Source: Achromobacter ruhlandii
GTDB lineage: Bacteria > Pseudomonadota > Gammaproteobacteria > Burkholderiales > Burkholderiaceae_B
Direction of reading: 5' to 3'
NCBI RefSeq assembly: GCF_902859695.1
Contig: NZ_CADIJL010000003.1
Coordinates: forward strand, 397,461-461,460
Length of the DNA: 64,000 bases
Part shown: one piece after another, positions 28,628-37,742 of the stretch
Layout of the letters: each line of letters begins with the position of its first letter
How positions within the stretch are numbered: the first letter of the stretch is position 1
The notes under the pieces: model-generated
Seen by the model: the letters and a program-made list of their open reading frames with translations, nothing else
What the model was told of the DNA's origin: nothing
Database searches by the model: none
Translations under genes and position numbers: made by a program

Positions 28628-30763
28628 ATGACAGGCAAGACGCAGGGAAAGCAGGGGTTTCGGGGAAGGCGTGGCATGGCGCGGGCGGGGCGGATTGGCG
28701 GCGCGCGGGCGCTCAAGCCCCTGGTCTGCTCCTTGATGCTGGCCGCGCCGGTGGCGCAGGCCGAAACCGAGGCCGATCCCTCTCGCAACCGCACACTGGC
28801 GCCGATCACGGTGTCGGCCAATCCGCTGGGCTTGGACCTGAACAGCACCATGCTGCCGGCTTCCGTGCTGGAAGGCGATGAACTGGTCGAGCGCCGCGCC
28901 GGTACGCTGGGCGAGACCCTCAAGAGCCTGCCGGGCGTGAACAGCGATACCTTTGGCGGCGGCGCCAGCCGCCCGGTGATCCGTGGCCAGACCGCGCCGC
29001 GCGTGAAGGTGCTGTCCGACGGCTCCGAGGTGATGGACGCGTCCGGTATTTCGCCGGACCACGCGGTGACGGTGGAACCCCTGCTGGCCGAGCGCATCGA
29101 GGTGCTGCGCGGCCCGGCCACGCTGTTGTACGGCGGCGGCGCGATTGGTGGCGTGGTGAATGTGGTGGACAAGAAGGTGCCCACCGCCGTGCCGGAGAAG
29201 GGCGTGGAGATGGAAGCCGAGTTGCGCGGCGCCACCGGCACCAAGGAGCGCGCCGGCGCCGTGGGCATCACCGCCGGCGAAGGCCAGTTCGCCGTGCGGG
29301 TCGAGGGCATGAAGCGGCGCACCAGCGACTACGACGTGCCGGACTGGCCCGGCGGCAAGCTGGCCGGGTCGTATAGCGAGTCCACGCAGGGCACGGTCGG
29401 GATGTCGTGGATCACGCCGCGCGGCTACGTCGGCCTGGCTTTCACGCACCTGGAAAGCAAGTATGGCCTGCCCGGCCATAATCACGAGTACGAAGGCTGC
29501 CATCCGCACGGCACCCACCTGCATTGCGGCGGCCACGACCATGACCATGATCATGGCGACGAAGACGAGGAAGGCCACGACCATGATCACGGCCACGAAC
29601 ACGGCGGCGTGCCCTACGTCAAGCTGCGCAGCAACCGCCTGGACCTGCGCGCCGAATACCAGGACCCGTTCGCCGGCTTCGAGAAGATCCGCGTGCGCGG
29701 CGGCCTGACCGATTACCAGCATGAGGAAATCGAGGGCGGCCAGGTGGGCACCCGCTTCAAGAACAAGGGCTACGACCTGCGCGTGGAGCTGCAGCACAAG
29801 CCGGTGGCTGGCTGGCGCGGCGTGATCGGCCTGCAGAATGCCTACAGCGACTTCCGCGCCGATGGCGAGGAAGCCTTCCTGCCGCGCAGCCGCACCCGTT
29901 CGAACGGTTTGTTCGTGCTGGAGGAATACCAGTTGAACGACTGGCGTTTCGAAGTCGGCGCGCGCCAGGACTGGCAGCGCATCGCGCCGTCTGGCGGCGC
30001 TTCGCGCAGCCGCCTGTCGGGCACCTCGCTGTCGGCCGCGGCCATCTGGGACTTCGCGCCGCAGTATTCGGTGGCCCTGTCGCTGTCGCGCTCGCAGCGC
30101 TTGCCGACCGCCCAGGAGCTGTATGCCGATGGCGTGCACCTGGCCACCAATACCTATGAGCTGGGCAACTCGGGCCTGGGCCGCGAGACCTCGCGCAACA
30201 TCGACCTGACGCTGCGCAAGCACTCGGGCGACACGACGTTCTCGGCCAGCGTGTTCCACAACAAGGTCAAGAACTACATCTACGCCAACACGCTGGACCG
30301 TTACGAGGATTTCCGCCTGATCGAATACACCCAGCGCGACGCCGAGTTCACCGGGGTGGAAGGCGAGCTGCGGCACCAGTTCACGCCGGTGTTCTCGGCG
30401 GCGGTGTTCGGCGACTACGTGCGCGGCAAGCTGACCGGCGGCGACGGCAACCTGCCGCGCATCCCGGCGGCGCGCGCGGGCCTGCGCGGCAACGTCAAGT
30501 GGCAGCAGTGGTCGGGCGGCGTCGAGTACGCCCGCGTGTTCTCGCAAAAGGACATCGCCGCGTACGAAAGCAGCACGCCGGGCTACAACCTGGTCAATGC
30601 GGTGGTGGCGTACCGCGGCCGCTACGGCGCCACGGGTTACGAGGTCTACCTGCGCGGCACCAACCTGCTGAACAAGCTGGCCTACAACCATGCCTCGTTC
30701 ATCTCGTCGGTGGCGCCGCTGCCCGGACGCAGCGTGATGCTGGGGATGCGCCTGACCTACTGA
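28628..30763 (+). CDS. znuD: TonB-dependent zinc receptor (ZnuD type)
   Basis: The 711-residue outer-membrane receptor has a signal peptide preceded by a basic N-terminus, a plug domain (GETLKSLPGVNSDTFGGGAS, IEVLRGPATLLYGGGAIGG) and a 22-strand-type barrel ending in MLGMRLTY. A His/Asp-rich extracellular loop around residues 285-335 (HDHDHDHGDEDEEGHDHDHG) and nearby Cys-His pairs mark it as a zinc importer. The start at 28628 has AGAGG upstream and follows the Zur-like operator. It uses TonB energy, whose genes are not in the window. Confidence 0.92.
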   Translation: MTGKTQGKQGFRGRRGMARAGRIGGARALKPLVCSLMLAAPVAQAETEADPSRNRTLAPITVSANPLGLDLNSTMLPASVLEGDELVERRAGTLGETLKSLPGVNSDTFGGGASRPVIRGQTAPRVKVLSDGSEVMDASGISPDHAVTVEPLLAERIEVLRGPATLLYGGGAIGGVVNVVDKKVPTAVPEKGVEMEAELRGATGTKERAGAVGITAGEGQFAVRVEGMKRRTSDYDVPDWPGGKLAGSYSESTQGTVGMSWITPRGYVGLAFTHLESKYGLPGHNHEYEGCHPHGTHLHCGGHDHDHDHGDEDEEGHDHDHGHEHGGVPYVKLRSNRLDLRAEYQDPFAGFEKIRVRGGLTDYQHEEIEGGQVGTRFKNKGYDLRVELQHKPVAGWRGVIGLQNAYSDFRADGEEAFLPRSRTRSNGLFVLEEYQLNDWRFEVGARQDWQRIAPSGGASRSRLSGTSLSAAAIWDFAPQYSVALSLSRSQRLPTAQELYADGVHLATNTYELGNSGLGRETSRNIDLTLRKHSGDTTFSASVFHNKVKNYIYANTLDRYEDFRLIEYTQRDAEFTGVEGELRHQFTPVFSAAVFGDYVRGKLTGGDGNLPRIPAARAGLRGNVKWQQWSGGVEYARVFSQKDIAAYESSTPGYNLVNAVVAYRGRYGATGYEVYLRGTNLLNKLAYNHASFISSVAPLPGRSVMLGMRLTY

Positions 30764-30841
30764 GGGGAACCGGCGCGACCGGGCTTCGCGGGCGGGCGGA
30801 TGTGCTAAGTTCCAGCCATGCCGCCCGCCCCGGAGTCCGCC

Positions 30842-31627
30842 ATGCTGAAGTTCGCCGCCAACCTGTCGATGATGTACCCGGAACATGCGTTCCTGGACCG
30901 CTACGCGGCCGCCGCGGCCGATGGCTTCGCGGGCGTGGAATGCATGTTTCCTTATGAGGCGCCGGCCGCCTTCGTGCGTGAGCGCATGGATGGCGCCGGC
31001 GTGTCGCAGGTGTTGTTCAATGCGCCGCCGGGGGTGAGCGCGCGCGGCGAACGTGGGCTGGCCGCGCTGCCGGGCCGCCAGGACGAATTCCGCGCCGGTA
31101 TCGAACAGGCGCTGGGTTATGCCACCGCATTGGCCTGTGCCCGGGTGCACGTGATGGCCGGCGTCGCCCCCGATGGCGTCTCGCGCGACGCCATGCTGGA
31201 CTGCTACCGCGAGAATCTCGACTGGGCCGCGCGCCAGGCGCGCTCGGCCGGCGTGACCGTGCTGATCGAGCCCATCAACACGCGCGACATTCCCGGCTAT
31301 TTCCTCAATCGCCAGGACCAGGCCCACGAGGTGGTGCAGGCGGTCAACGCGCCCAACCTGAAAGTGCAGATGGACCTTTACCACTGCCAGATCGTCGAGG
31401 GCGACGTCACCGCGAAACTGCGCCAGTACCTGCCCACGGGGCGGGTCGGGCACCTGCAGATCGCCGGGGTGCCGCTGCGGCAGGAGCCCGATCGCGGCGA
31501 ACTGGATTACGGCTGGATCTTCTCGGTGCTGCGCGAACTGGACTACGCGGGCTGGATCGGTTGCGAATACCGTCCGGCGGCGGGCACCTCCGCCGGCCTG
31601 CGTTGGCTGGCCGCGGCCCGCGCCTGA
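30842..31627 (+). CDS. OtnI-like hydroxypyruvate isomerase family protein
   Basis: The 261-residue TIM barrel is very similar along its length to OtnI at 20273-21064 ([65 protein letters not shown]). All metal-site residues seem kept. Activity as a hydroxypyruvate or 2-oxo-tetronate isomerase is likely. It is not in the otn operon but precedes a Bug solute-binding protein, so it may belong to a second uptake/catabolism unit or be a duplicated copy. Confidence 0.88.
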   Translation: MLKFAANLSMMYPEHAFLDRYAAAAADGFAGVECMFPYEAPAAFVRERMDGAGVSQVLFNAPPGVSARGERGLAALPGRQDEFRAGIEQALGYATALACARVHVMAGVAPDGVSRDAMLDCYRENLDWAARQARSAGVTVLIEPINTRDIPGYFLNRQDQAHEVVQAVNAPNLKVQMDLYHCQIVEGDVTAKLRQYLPTGRVGHLQIAGVPLRQEPDRGELDYGWIFSVLRELDYAGWIGCEYRPAAGTSAGLRWLAAARA

Positions 31628-31704
31628 GCGGCGGGCGGCGCTTGGCCATGAACCTTTTGCCATGATCGCCGCGCATGCCGTGCTCGCCGCTGCGTGAAAA
31701 TATA

Positions 31705-31718
31705 GTTAATATGTTAAT
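31705..31718 (+). promoter_or_regulatory. GTTAAT direct repeat in AT-rich promoter
   Basis: Two copies of GTTAAT, 8 bp apart, lie in the AT-rich stretch TATAGTTAATATGTTAATTA upstream of the Bug gene at 31747. They may form a regulator site or part of the promoter. Confidence 0.35.
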
Positions 31719-31746
31719 TAAATCAAGAATTCCGGGAGACAACCGC

Positions 31747-32730
31747 ATGTCCAGAAGAGGTTTCATCCGCTGCGCGCTGGGAACCTTGGCCGCCGCCGCA
31801 TTCGCCACGAGCGCCATGCCCGCGCTGGCTGGCGAATTTCCCGATCACCCGATCCGCTGGCTGGTGCCGTTCAGCGCGGGCGGCGGCAGCGACCTGGCCA
31901 CCCGCATCGTTGCCAGGCACGTCAGCCAGACGTTGGGCCAGCCGGTGGTGGTGGAGAACCGTCCGGGCGCCGCCACCATCGTCGCCGCCCAGGAAACCGC
32001 GCGCGCCGCGCCCGATGGCTACACACTGATGACCGCCGGCATGAGCACGCTGGCGCTCAATCCGTGGCTCTACAAGCAATTGCCGTACGACCCATGGAAG
32101 GACCTGAAGCCGGTCTCGACGCTGGTGGCGCTGCCCATCGTGCTGGTGGCCTCGCCGGCTTCCGAGCTGAAGAACATGCCCGAAGTGATGGCGTACCTGT
32201 CCGACGACAAGAAGGCCAGCTACGCCTCGCTGGGCGTGGGCAGCCCGCACCATCTGGCGATGGAGTTGTTCCTGTCGATGTTCGGCGCCAAGGCCACGGC
32301 GATTCCCTACAAGGGCACGCCGCCGGCGTTGCAGGACGTGGCGGCGGGCGTGGTGCCGCTGATGATGGCCGACATGGCGGCCGCGCGGCCGTTGATCCAG
32401 GCGGGCAAGCTGCGCGCCATCGCGGTGCCGGCAAACGAGCGCTCGGAACAACTGCCCGACGTGCCCACCTTCGGCGAGGCCGGCGGCCCGCCGCTGGAAG
32501 CGACCGCCTGGCAGGGCGTCGTGGCGCCGGCGCGCACGCCCAAGGCGGTGGTCGACAAGCTCAGCGGCGCGATCCAGGCGGCGTTGAAGTCGCCCGAGGT
32601 GATCACGCAGCTCAAGCTGCAGGGCATGGAGCCGATGGGCAGCTCGTCGAACGATTTCTTCGACTACGCGCATCGCGAATACGAGAACTGGGGCGCGGTG
32701 ATCCGCCAGAAGAATATCTCGGTGGATTGA
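31747..32730 (+). CDS. Bug-family (TctC-like) periplasmic solute-binding protein
   Basis: The 327-residue protein has an export signal with a twin-arginine-like start (MSRRGFIRCALGTLAAAAFA) and the Bug fold (FPDHPIRWLVPFSAGGGSDLATR, APDGYTLM, LPDVPTFGEAG). Such proteins bind carboxylic acids for tripartite tricarboxylate transporters. No TctA/TctB membrane partners are present, as for most of the many Bug orphans in Bordetella-like genomes. The start at 31747 has GGGAG upstream. Confidence 0.88.
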   Translation: MSRRGFIRCALGTLAAAAFATSAMPALAGEFPDHPIRWLVPFSAGGGSDLATRIVARHVSQTLGQPVVVENRPGAATIVAAQETARAAPDGYTLMTAGMSTLALNPWLYKQLPYDPWKDLKPVSTLVALPIVLVASPASELKNMPEVMAYLSDDKKASYASLGVGSPHHLAMELFLSMFGAKATAIPYKGTPPALQDVAAGVVPLMMADMAAARPLIQAGKLRAIAVPANERSEQLPDVPTFGEAGGPPLEATAWQGVVAPARTPKAVVDKLSGAIQAALKSPEVITQLKLQGMEPMGSSSNDFFDYAHREYENWGAVIRQKNISVD

Positions 32731-32858
32731 GCGGCGGGCGATGGCCGCGCCGTTCGTGTGCCGTGGGCAAGGCCCCTTCGGCAGGCGCTGCCTGGCCGCC
32801 CGGGTCTTGCCGGCAGCCGTCCGCGGCGGCGCGATGAGGCTGACTGCGCAGCAACCGC

Positions 32859-33755
32859 CTAGTTCGTCGCCGCGCGCTTTTGCCGCCGCGCGGTGGCGGC
32901 GCAGCCGGCCGAGGCGATGATGATGCCGCAGATCGCCAGCCACTGCGTGCCGGACAGGTGTTCGTTCAGCACGATGACGCCGGCCAGCGCGCCCATGGCG
33001 GGCTCCATGCTCAGCAGCACGCCAAAGGTCTTCTGCGGCAGGCGTCGCAATGCCACCATCTCCAGCGAATAGGGCAGGGCGCTCGACAGGATGCCGACCG
33101 CCACCCCGGCCAGGATCAGTTTGGGATCCAGCAGCGCCATGCCGGCGTGGGCCGCGCCCACCGGCAGCGCCACCATGGTGGCCGCCAGCAGGCCCAGCGA
33201 GGTCGCCTGGCCGCCGTGCACGTTGCCAGCCATCTTGCCGAAGATGATGTACAGCGCCCAGCACACCGCCGCGCCCAGCGCATAAGCGATCCCGACGGGA
33301 TCGAGGTCGTGCATCGACTGGCCGGTCGGGACCAGCAGCACCAGCCCGGCCAGCGCGCAGGCGATCCAGACGAAGTCGATGGCGCGCCGCGACAGCACCA
33401 CCGCCAGGGTCAGCGGCCCGGTGAATTCGATGGCGATCGCCACGCCCAGCGGCAGGGTGCGCAGCGCCATGTAGAACAGCAGGTTCATGCAGGCCAGCGT
33501 CACGCCGTACAGCGCGATCTTGGCGGCGTTGCGCGCGGTCAGCGGGAAGCGCCATGGGCGCCAGAACGCGATGAGGATGATGGCGCCGATGACGATGCGA
33601 TAGGCCGTCGTGCCTTGCGCGCCCACCTCGGGAAACAACGACTTGGCGAACGACGTGCCGACGCACAGCGAGGCCATGGCGCCGATCAGCGACAGGGTCG
33701 GCATCAGGGTGGAGGCGGAGGCATCGCGTCCGGAGGGAAGGGTGGCGGCGGTCAT
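32859..33755 (-). CDS. EamA-family exporter, RhtA-like
   Basis: The 298-residue protein has about ten membrane helices in two EamA repeats (SLCVGTSFAKSLFPEVG, and ALGAAVCWALYIIFGKMAG in the second half). It resembles RhtA, an inner-membrane exporter of threonine and homoserine. It lies beside two LysE-family genes and an Lrp regulator, which supports an amino-acid efflux role. It begins 22 bp after the LysE gene on the same strand and may be co-transcribed. Confidence 0.85.
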   Translation of the reverse strand: MTAATLPSGRDASASTLMPTLSLIGAMASLCVGTSFAKSLFPEVGAQGTTAYRIVIGAIILIAFWRPWRFPLTARNAAKIALYGVTLACMNLLFYMALRTLPLGVAIAIEFTGPLTLAVVLSRRAIDFVWIACALAGLVLLVPTGQSMHDLDPVGIAYALGAAVCWALYIIFGKMAGNVHGGQATSLGLLAATMVALPVGAAHAGMALLDPKLILAGVAVGILSSALPYSLEMVALRRLPQKTFGVLLSMEPAMGALAGVIVLNEHLSGTQWLAICGIIIASAGCAATARRQKRAATN

Positions 33756-33777
33756 GGTGCTGCGTCTGCGGAAAGAA

Positions 33778-34422
33778 TCAGGGGTTCAAGGTCAGGGCGG
33801 TGGAGTAGAGCACGTACAGGGCCAGTGCCAGCATGATCGCGCCCAGCAGTCCCTGCTGCATGCGCAGGAACCACGGGTTGCGGCCGACCCAGCCGCGGAT
33901 GCGCGACGCGCCGTAGGCAAAGCAGCTGCCATACGGCAGGCTCAACGCCTTCATGGTCACGCCCAGCACCAGCATCTGGATCCACACCGGGCCGTTGTCC
34001 GGCGTGGTGAACTGCGGCAGGAAGGCGATCATGAACAGCAGCACCTTCGGGTTCAGCAGATTGGTCATGAAGCCCTGCCAGAACGCGTCGCGCGCCTCGC
34101 CGGGCCGCGCGGCCAGGGACACGTCGGCGTCGCGGGCGCAGCGCAGCATGGCCTTGATGCCCAGGTAGCCCAGGTACAGGCCGCCCGCCGCCTTGATCGC
34201 CAGGAACAGCGTCGGAAACGCCTGCAGCACCGAGGCCAGTCCCAGCACCACGGCCGGCACCTGGATGAAACCCGCCGCCACATTGCCCAGCACGCTGTGG
34301 AAGGCTGGCCGGAATCCCTGGGTCATGCCTCGCGACAGCGTCAGCGCCATGTCGGGGCCGGGAGTGAGTTTCAACGCCGCGTCGGCGGCCAGGAAGAGCA
34401 GGAAAAGCTGGAGTGACGGCAT
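33778..34422 (-). CDS. LysE-family amino-acid exporter
   Basis: The 214-residue protein has the LysE/RhtB signature near its N-terminus (LKLTPGPDMALTLSRGMTQG) and six hydrophobic segments. The family exports basic or neutral amino acids by proton exchange at the inner membrane. It is divergent from the Lrp/AsnC gene at 34618, a typical regulator of such exporters. Confidence 0.88.
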   Translation of the reverse strand: MPSLQLFLLFLAADAALKLTPGPDMALTLSRGMTQGFRPAFHSVLGNVAAGFIQVPAVVLGLASVLQAFPTLFLAIKAAGGLYLGYLGIKAMLRCARDADVSLAARPGEARDAFWQGFMTNLLNPKVLLFMIAFLPQFTTPDNGPVWIQMLVLGVTMKALSLPYGSCFAYGASRIRGWVGRNPWFLRMQQGLLGAIMLALALYVLYSTALTLNP

Positions 34423-34617
34423 GGGAATCGGGCTGCGCCTGGTCGCGAGGGCGGCCAGAGGGTTCCCAGTGTAAGCAAGGCGGGTGATTAATTCCTGCAG
34501 CCGGCGGTGCGCAAATGAAGTTTCCCGTCGAATTTGGGGGCGGGTCGTGCGGCGCGCCCGTTTAGAATCAGCCTACAGGCCCGCGCGGCCTGGACCGCCG
34601 CGGCGCCGAGACCCCCC

Positions 34618-35094
34618 ATGGAACTAGACGATTTCGACCTTCAGATCCTGCAAAGCCTGCAGGAAGACAACCAGCGCACCAGCCAGGAGGTGGCCGAGCG
34701 CGTGAACCTGTCGCCGGTATCGTGCCTGCGGCGCATGAAGCGGCTGCGCGAGTCCGGGGCGGTGCTGGGCGATGTGTCGGTGGTGGACCCGGCGGCGGTG
34801 GGGCGCGACATCATGATGGTGGTGTTGGTGTCGCTCGAGAGCGAGCGCGCCGATAAGCTGGACACCTTCAAGCGCGCGATGCGCAACGCGCCGGAGATCA
34901 TGCAGTGCCTGGCGGTCACGGGCGAAGTGGATTTCGTCGTCACCATGACCGTGCGCGACATGGCGGAGTACGACGCCTTCGCGCAGCGCCACTTCTGGGG
35001 CGACCCCAATGTGAAGCGCTTTTCGACGCTGGTGGTGATGAACCGCGTCAAGTACGGTCTGGCGGTGCCGACCACGCAGCCGGACGAGGCATAG
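34618..35094 (+). CDS. Lrp/AsnC-family regulator
   Basis: The 158-residue protein has an N-terminal HTH (TSQEVAERVNLSPVSCLRRMKRL) and a C-terminal RAM ligand-binding domain (VTGEVDFVVTMTVRDMAEYDAF). Lrp-type proteins sense amino acids. It is flanked by one LysE exporter on each side and an EamA exporter beyond, so control of amino-acid efflux is the probable job. The start at 34618 is set by the family N-terminus MELDDFDLQILQ. Confidence 0.9.
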   Translation: MELDDFDLQILQSLQEDNQRTSQEVAERVNLSPVSCLRRMKRLRESGAVLGDVSVVDPAAVGRDIMMVVLVSLESERADKLDTFKRAMRNAPEIMQCLAVTGEVDFVVTMTVRDMAEYDAFAQRHFWGDPNVKRFSTLVVMNRVKYGLAVPTTQPDEA

Positions 35095-35172
35095 CGGGCT
35101 CGCCGCCGATTGCGCGGCCCGCGCCGGCGGCGCTAGACTGGCCGCCTCCCTCTCTTTCCGTGTCTCACCGCC

Positions 35173-35781
35173 ATGGCATTGCATAGCTGGCTCATCTACC
35201 TGGTTGCCGTGATCGGCCTGTCGATCACTCCCGGCCCCAACACCTTGCTGGCGCTGACCCACGGCGCGCTGCACGGGCATCGCAAGGCGCTGTGCACCAT
35301 CGCTGGCGGCGCGGTCGGCTTCATTGCGCTGATCGCCTTGTCGATGCTGGGCATCAGTGCATTGCTCAAGGCCTGGGGGCCGGCGCTGACGGTGCTGAAG
35401 TGGGCCGGCGGCGCCTATCTGGTCTGGCTCGGCATCCAGCTGTGGCGCTCGCCCGGCGTGCAACTGCGTCCGGCGCCCGACATGCCGCGGCTGCGCGGCA
35501 CGCGCATGTTCAGCCAGGGTTTTCTGTCGGCGATCGCCAATCCCAAGGCGCTGCTGTTCTACGGCGCGTTCCTGCCGCAATTCATCGATCCGGGGCGCAG
35601 CCTGTTGACGCAATTCTTGATCATGGCCGCGACCTTCGTGGCCATCGAGTTCGTGGTGGAGTACGTGTTGGCGCGCCTGGCGCACCGCGTGCGGCCGTGG
35701 CTGGAGCGCGCGGGGCGGCGCTTCAACAAGGTGTGCGGGGGATTGTTCGCGGCGATGGGGGCGGCGTTGCCGGGGTCTTGA
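35173..35781 (+). CDS. LysE/RhtB-family exporter
   Basis: The 202-residue protein has the RhtB-type N-terminus (VIGLSITPGPNTLLALTHGAL) and about six membrane helices. It lies 78 bp downstream of the Lrp/AsnC gene on the same strand and could share its transcript. It is a different subgroup from the LysE gene at 33778, so the two may export different amino acids. Confidence 0.88.
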   Translation: MALHSWLIYLVAVIGLSITPGPNTLLALTHGALHGHRKALCTIAGGAVGFIALIALSMLGISALLKAWGPALTVLKWAGGAYLVWLGIQLWRSPGVQLRPAPDMPRLRGTRMFSQGFLSAIANPKALLFYGAFLPQFIDPGRSLLTQFLIMAATFVAIEFVVEYVLARLAHRVRPWLERAGRRFNKVCGGLFAAMGAALPGS

Positions 35782-35856
35782 TCATCGTGCATTGCCGGGC
35801 GCCGGCCGGCGCTGCGGTGGCGGGCTCGCACCACAAGCCTGCGCCGCGGGCCTGCG

Positions 35857-35921
35857 CCACCAACCGGCACCACCACCGGCACCACCAACCCGCGCATTAC
35901 AGACCTGCGCATTACAGACCT
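35857..35921. repeat. short tandem repeats downstream of the LysE gene
   Basis: Degenerate ACCACCAACCGGC-type units (35857-35890) are followed by two perfect 15-bp copies of GCGCATTACAGACCT (35892-35906 and 35907-35921). A degraded third copy begins GCATCACAAACC. They lie between the LysE stop and the tRNA-Phe terminator, outside any gene. Confidence 0.8.
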
Positions 35922-35945
35922 GCATCACAAACCGGCCCCACAATG

Positions 35946-35977
35946 CAAAAGCCCGACTCCAAGGAGCCGGGCTTTTT
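35946..35977 (-). terminator. terminator of tRNA-Phe
   Basis: Read on the minus strand, AGCCCGGCTCC TT GGAGTCGGGCT forms a stem with one mismatch, followed by TTTT. It lies 6 bp past the tRNA end. The plus-strand reading also ends in five Ts, so it may serve the LysE transcript too. Confidence 0.85.
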
Positions 35978-35982
35978 AATTC

Positions 35983-36058
35983 TGGTGGCCTGGGGCGGAA
36001 TCGAACCACCGACACGCGGATTTTCAATCCGCTGCTCTACCAACTGAGCTACCAGGCC
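35983..36058 (-). tRNA. tRNA-Phe (anticodon GAA)
   Basis: A 76-nt cloverleaf on the minus strand: acceptor GGCCTGG pairs with CCAGGCC, then A and an encoded CCA. The anticodon stem GCGGA/TCCGC encloses TTGAAAA, giving anticodon GAA. The T-arm has GGTTCGATTCC. A TATAGT -10 lies at 36072-36077 on the same strand, 14 bp before the mature 5' end. Confidence 0.97.
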
Positions 36059-36385
36059 AACGAAGTCCGCAACTATACACAATTTTTTGGACTTGTGCCA
36101 GTCGCCTCGAAAAAAGTTTGAAGAATTTCCGGGGCGCCTTCCAACGTGGAAAGGGGTAAGGGGCGCATACTACCGCAAACGGCCATTGCATGGGGGCGAT
36201 GCAAGGTCACGTGGCGGGGCGACACGGGTCGCGAGGGGTGCGACGCAGGGTCGCGGTCGGGACGCCAAATGGCGTGGGGATAACCCGCGGGAGTATAATC
36301 ATGGCCGGTCCGCTGTTACATGCACGCTGCACCGCATGGGCTTTGCGGGGACCACAGCTCTAATACTCACGGCCTTGTCCTTTAC
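36059..36385. other. divergent promoter region of tRNA-Phe and hemA
   Basis: This 327-bp gap contains the tRNA-Phe -10 (TATAGT, 36072-36077, minus strand) and a perfect TATAAT at 36294-36299 on the plus strand about 87 bp before hemA. The middle is G-rich with repeated GGGTCGCG units. No coding sequence is apparent. Confidence 0.55.
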
Positions 36386-37660
36386 ATGTCGGTAGCTGTC
36401 CTAGCCTTCGGTCTGAATCACACGTCCGCGCCGGTGTCGGTTCGCGAACGCGTGTCCATGCCCGTCGATCTGGTCAAGCCGGCGCTGGAAGGCCTGCGCT
36501 CCGCGTTCGGCGGGTCGGTGCGCGAAGCCGCCATCCTGTCGACCTGCAACCGCACCGAAATCTATTGCGCTGCCGACGGCCACGTGGCCGACCAGTTGCC
36601 CGCGTGGCTGGCCGAGCACAACCGGCTGGACGCCGGCACGCTGCGCCCGCATCTGTACCGTCACCAGCAGGACGACGCCGTGCGCCACGCCTTCCGCGTG
36701 GCCAGCGGGCTCGATTCCATGGTGCTGGGCGAAACCCAGATCGTCGGCCAGATGAAGGACGCCGTGCGCGCGGCTGGCGAAGCCGGTTCGCTCGGCACGC
36801 TGCTGCACCAGATGTTCCAGCGCACCTTCTCGGTGGCCAAGGAAGTCCGCTCGCAGACCGCCATCGGCGCGCAGTCGGTGTCCATGGCCGCCGCCGCGGT
36901 GCGCCTGGCCGAACGCGTGTTCGGCAACCTGGACCAGGCCCGCACGCTGTTCATCGGCGCGGGCGAAATGATCGAGCTGTGCGCCACCCACTTCGCCGCG
37001 CAGCGTCCGCGCAGCATGGTGGTGGCCAATCGCACGGCCGAGCGCGCCGAGCTGCTGGCCAACCGCTTCTCGGCCAGCACCATGAAGCTGTCGGACCTGA
37101 CCGACCGCCTGTCCGAATTCGACGTGGTCGTCTCCTGTACGGCCAGCTCCCTGCCCATCCTCGGTTTGGGGATGGTGGAACGGGCCACGCGCCTGCGCCG
37201 CCACCGCCCCATGGTGATGATCGACCTGGCCGTGCCGCGCGACATCGAACCCGAGGTCGGCCGCCTGGACGACGTCTACCTGTATTCCGTCGACGACCTG
37301 GGCCGCCTGGTCCAGACCGGCACCGACGCCCGCCGCGCCGCCGTGGTGCAGGCCGAGGCCATCATCGAAACCCGCGTCCAGGGCTTCATGCACTGGATGC
37401 AATCGCGCGAAGTGGTGCCCGTCATCCGCGACCTGCACCAGGCCGCCGAAGATGTCAGCGCCGCCGAACTCGAACGCGCCCGCCGCCTGCTGGCGCGCGG
37501 CGAATCGCCGGAAGCCGTGCTCGAGCAGCTGGCCCACGGCCTGACCCAGAAATACCTGCATGGTCCGCTGGCGGCGTTGAACCGCAGCGAAGGCGAGGAC
37601 CGCAAGCAGCTGCTTGCCTGGATGCCGCGCCTGTTCCCCGGCCGCGACTCGCGCCGTTAG
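36386..37660 (+). CDS. hemA: glutamyl-tRNA reductase HemA
   Basis: HemA reduces glutamyl-tRNA to glutamate-1-semialdehyde with NADPH, the first committed step of heme synthesis in this group. The 424-residue protein has the catalytic Cys54 in [24 protein letters not shown], the NADPH-binding [12 protein letters not shown] and a helical dimerisation domain. It is first gene of the conserved hemA-prfA-prmC-grxD-ubiX run. A leader with TATAAT precedes it. Confidence 0.97.
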   Translation: MSVAVLAFGLNHTSAPVSVRERVSMPVDLVKPALEGLRSAFGGSVREAAILSTCNRTEIYCAADGHVADQLPAWLAEHNRLDAGTLRPHLYRHQQDDAVRHAFRVASGLDSMVLGETQIVGQMKDAVRAAGEAGSLGTLLHQMFQRTFSVAKEVRSQTAIGAQSVSMAAAAVRLAERVFGNLDQARTLFIGAGEMIELCATHFAAQRPRSMVVANRTAERAELLANRFSASTMKLSDLTDRLSEFDVVVSCTASSLPILGLGMVERATRLRRHRPMVMIDLAVPRDIEPEVGRLDDVYLYSVDDLGRLVQTGTDARRAAVVQAEAIIETRVQGFMHWMQSREVVPVIRDLHQAAEDVSAAELERARRLLARGESPEAVLEQLAHGLTQKYLHGPLAALNRSEGEDRKQLLAWMPRLFPGRDSRR

Positions 37661-37742
37661 CGGCGCTGCCTCCGCCCCGCCTTGCGGCGGGCGCTCGTTG
37701 CGGGCGCCCGCCATTTCCGTTTTCCCTTGCTGAATTCCCATC

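Noticed and set aside
29500..29610. His/Asp-rich stretch as a separate metal-binding gene
   Set aside because: It is an in-frame loop of the ZnuD receptor.
28613..31663. A 1016-codon open frame on the minus strand opposite znuD
   Set aside because: It is the antisense shadow of znuD and the OtnI-like gene, with His/Ala/Gly/Gln-rich low-complexity content. Real motifs are all on the plus strand.
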